A stretch of 64,000 nucleotides of DNA. Source: Carallia brachiata. Lineage: Eukaryota > Streptophyta > Magnoliopsida > Malpighiales > Rhizophoraceae. The stretch lies in contig JADCRB010000001.1 in assembly GCA_021464245.1 (NCBI GenBank), positions 6,692,152 to 6,756,151 of the forward strand. The letters are read 5' to 3'. The notes under the pieces are model-generated. The model saw only the letters and a list, made by a program, of their open reading frames with translations. It made no database searches and was not told the origin of the DNA. How positions within the stretch are numbered: the first letter of the stretch is position 1; each line of letters starts with the position of its first letter. A program made the position numbers and the translations under genes. This document shows positions 61,221 to 64,000 of the stretch, one piece after another.

Positions 61221-62262
61221 TTGGAAAAACATTAGAAGGATAGAGAACAGGGGAACAGAAAATGTCAATAATGACGTGACAATATGAAAAACAAAAATAA
61301 ACCCAAAAAACCGAAGAAAGAATAAATAAAAAATAGGAACAAAAGAGCGGGTTGAGGAGGAAAATCGGGCACCGAAAAAGTTGTGAACTAGCGAGAGAAA
61401 ATTCCCTCCAAAAGTTGCAAAAATTGTGGCGTAACCAACAATCCAATTTAGTTTTGGGGACTGACGCTTGAATGTGAGATGAACGGCATTGGGGGCGATC
61501 AATTCGACACATGAAAGACGGGACATTGAAGATTTTAAATTGGGGATTTATTAGAGGTGATTAAGCACAAATGAAGGTGGCTACAGGTAGGTCATAACTT
61601 CCAAAAGCTGAATAATTACAGTAATGTCTCATTGAGTTTGATAATATTCTGATTGGGAGGCCTTTTTCCATGAGTGGTGTATGTTCAATGAGCTAATAAG
61701 ACTATATTGCTATTCAGGGAATCTGCATTTTGAGGTACGAAGCAAATAGGACTACTATGCATTCAACAAATAATGGCATAAGCCCATATTCCATAATAAA
61801 GGGGAAGTAGGGAATCAGTGGAGCACGTAGGAAATGTGTGTCGGTAATAGTTAAACTTGGCTTGGGGTGGTTAAGCCAGGAAGGTGGAAGAGGTAATTAT
61901 CTATCTTCAATTGCATTGTTTGTTTGTTTGTAGTTGAAAAATTTTGAAAATATATTGATTATTGAACGTAAGAAATTGGCCACTTACAATTTAAAAATAG
62001 ATTTGTTGTAGATGTACCGTAATAAGTTTTAGTTGATATGTTGATTTTTAGTTGGTAATTATAAAAGAGAAAGTAAAAAGTGACTTTCTACCGTAAATCC
62101 CTATATATATGCATAAACATTTTTTAGTCTTATCCACAACAAGAACCATAACATCCAATTTCAGATCGTGAAATATTAATGCTACAAACAACATGGAGGT
62201 ACAGAAAAACTAATGACTTAACTAATTCATCGAACCTTGCTGCCAAAAAAATTTTCAGCTAA
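61221..62262. other. 3' flank of ankyrin copy 3
   Basis: Near 62130-62240 it resembles 20935-21060, the 3' flank of ankyrin copy 2 (caagaaccataacatccaat, then ttcatcgaacctt). The rest has no gene; overlapping minus-strand frames near 61140-61520 show no motif. Confidence 0.5.
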
Positions 62263-62659
62263 CTAAAATAAAGTTTCCTTGCCTTGCGGATGAAAAATGC
62301 TGGGCCCAAATGTTGAAGAAACCATTTCAAATAGGAGGGGAAACAGCAAAAACACGAACAACGTTAAGGGGACACATGCCAGCGCAATGATTGGAGCTGC
62401 AACCCAACTTAACCGATGAACGAGAACAATATGAAGAGCGGAGCCAAATGCCACCAACATGAATGCTATTGAAAGGAACAAATTCACGAGGCCAATACAC
62501 AACCTCATTAGCAATGCTCTAAGAAAATTTTCTTCTAAATAGCGCGACGTAAGCATACCCAAAAACATCAGCACTGATGTAGAAGATGAGAAAACGGCCA
62601 ATGTATTTGATACTGAAAAGATTAGAAAAGACAAGTGGTTCAAGAAAATTGGATATCCA
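62263..62659 (-). pseudogene. Ankyrin/PGG copy 3, last exon interrupted by a LINE
   Basis: Encodes the C-terminal two-thirds of a PGG exon, from GYPIFLNHLSFLIFSVSNTL through RLSWVAAPIIALACVPLTLF to SSTFGPSIFHPQGKE and a stop, closely matching copy 2. The match stops abruptly after ggatatcca (62651-62659), in the middle of the exon, where LINE sequence begins on the opposite strand. The PGG motif itself and the ankyrin exons should lie beyond the LINE, outside the window. Confidence 0.9.
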
Positions 62660-64000
62660 CATGCAATTCGGAGACTTAAAAAGCTGACCCAGGTACAAGT
62701 TCCCACCTTAGTTTTCCTTATAGAAACAAGGTTGAAGATTGTTGAGATGGACAATATTAAACGTCAATTGAATTTTGGGAATGGCTTATCTGTTGATTGT
62801 GCAGGTTCTGGCAGATGCAGAAGTGGAGGCCTTAGTTTGTTATGGGGTGATTCAATCTCAGTCTCTATCCAGACTTATTCTGAGCATCACATTGATGCCT
62901 TGATCACCGATGGAGTGCAACCCTCTAAATGGCGGTTCACTGGAATTTATGGTTGGCCAGAGGAAGAGGAAAAACATTTGACGTGGAAGCTGATTGCAAC
63001 TCTAAAATCTCATTCAGATTGGCCGTGGATATGTGATGGTGACTTCAATGAAATTTTATTTTCATCAGAGAAAAGTGGTGGACGGGTGAGGCCTGTTTCT
63101 ATGATGCAAGCCTTCCAAGACACCATGGTGTTATGTACTTTGAAAGACCTTGGTTTCATTGGCTGCAAATACACATGGACTAACGGTAGAAATGGCACAG
63201 ACAATGTCCAAGAGAGGATTGATAGAATGCTTGCATCCACGGATTTTTTGGATTTATTCTCTCAAGTCCAGGTAACTCACTTATCTCGCTTTGGGTCCGA
63301 TCATTGCCCCTTAATAACCCACATGACGTGCTCTTCGGCTGGTAAATCCTGGCCGTCCTGCAAATTTCATTTTGAAAGTATGTGGATTCGTGATTTGTCA
63401 TGTGAAGCACAAATTGTTGATTCATGGAAAGAGGCTCAGCAGATGTATGGGTCCCTTGATGTTCCCGCTATGCTCAATTTTTGTGGCCGTAGGCTTTTAA
63501 AATGGGAACGTGAGAGTTTTGGAAATGTCACATTGCAAATTCGAGAGTTGCAGTCAAGGCAAAAGTCTTTAGAGATACTTCTTCCCACCCCAGAAAATAT
63601 AGTGGCTTTAAAAATGGTGCAAGCCCAAATTGATGAACAGTTAAAACGCGAGGAATTTATGTGGCGCCAACGATCTCGGGTTTCATGGTTAAAGGAAGGT
63701 GATAAGAACACAGCATTCTTCCACGCTAAAGCTTCTCATAGAAGGAAAAAGAATACTATCCGGGTTGTAGTAAATGATAGTGGCACTCAATGGACAACCA
63801 CCAAGCAAGTGAGGAATGTCTTTTCTCAATATTTCAAGGCCGTCTTCACTACAAAAGGCAGTGGAAATATGTGTCCAGTTTTAGATGCTGTTAAGCCCAA
63901 GGTGACTGAAGTTATGAATGGTGTTTTGATGAAACCTTTTACGAGTCAAGAGGTAGTTCAAGCTTTAAACCAAATGCACCCAACGAAAGCCCCTAGTCCT
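62660..64000 (+). mobile_element. L1-type LINE ORF2, open to the window edge
   Basis: A single open frame of 447 codons from the first base of the element to the end of the window. Endonuclease domain: AIRRLKKL, FLIETR (catalytic Glu), GRCRSGGLSLLWGD, GDFNEILFSSEKSGG, LKDLGFIGCKYTWTNGR, ERIDRML and SDHCPLI. The linker follows (WKEAQQMYG, LLKWERESFGN, RSRVSWLKEGDKNTAFFHAK) and then the start of the reverse transcriptase region (VVQALNQMHPTKAPSP). ORF2 nicks DNA and copies its RNA at the nick. The first 15-20 residues of the endonuclease and all of ORF1 are absent, so the copy is 5'-truncated, as is usual for LINEs; lack of stops suggests it is young. Confidence 0.92.

Noticed and set aside
61138..61526. 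Two overlapping hydrophobic minus-strand ORFs
   Set aside because: The hydrophobicity comes from T-rich sequence, and there is no conserved motif or splice context.
63010..63711. Three minus-strand ORFs near the right edge
   Set aside because: All are antisense to the long open LINE ORF2 frame on the plus strand.
1..64000. CRISPR arrays, operons, ribosome-binding sites
   Set aside because: The window is a plant nuclear sequence; no such structures were seen, and the tandem repeats lack CRISPR-like repeat-spacer spacing.

Overview
The window is nuclear DNA of a flowering plant, most likely a woody eudicot. The sequence is AT-rich, genes have GT-AG introns, and it holds a growth-regulating factor with a miR396 site, ACD6-like ankyrin/PGG genes, a DUF3615 gene and typical plant transposons. 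I saw nothing bacterial or organellar. Gene models were made by eye from splice sites, intron phases and family motifs.

Layout: (1) 1-4.29 kb has no supported gene, only a SINE-like copy. (2) 4.29-6.72 kb is a GRF transcription factor gene (minus strand). Its second intron holds a 1.2-kb non-autonomous LTR element, and its QLQ exon seems to have lost two single bases. (3) 6.7-13.1 kb is mostly non-coding, with a three-copy repeat at 8.1-9.1 kb. (4) 13.15-16.1 kb and 21.07-24.35 kb are two paralogous ankyrin-repeat/PGG membrane proteins (minus strand). The first carries one apparent 1-bp deletion and the second is intact (682 aa). A third copy, at 62.26 kb, is cut by a LINE. (5) 20-32 kb is a tandem duplication around the second ankyrin gene. 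The second unit has lost the gene, and a 3.9-kb hAT transposon with 8-bp target duplications sits in the first unit only. (6) 32-45 kb is repeat-rich: LINE pieces, Tourist-like MITEs (one containing a hAT-type MITE), a segmental duplication, and a DUF3615 gene relic at 35 kb. (7) 45.2-48.5 kb is a DUF3615 gene of seven exons with two tandem modules. (8) 50.8-52.5 kb is a tandem array of two alternating monomers of about 138 bp, followed by a Mutator-type foldback MITE. (9) 53.5-59 kb holds a decayed FAR1/MULE gene joined tail-to-tail with a minus-strand spliced gene of transposon-associated type. (10) 60.2-64 kb is a second copy of sequence flanking the ankyrin cluster, the broken third PGG exon, and an open LINE ORF2 that runs off the end.

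The ankyrin/PGG genes probably belong to a defence-related cluster growing and shrinking by tandem duplication. GRF and DUF3615 are unrelated single loci. Several otherwise intact exons carry single-base losses, some in short G or C runs. The reader should decide whether these are real lesions or base-calling errors before calling the genes dead.
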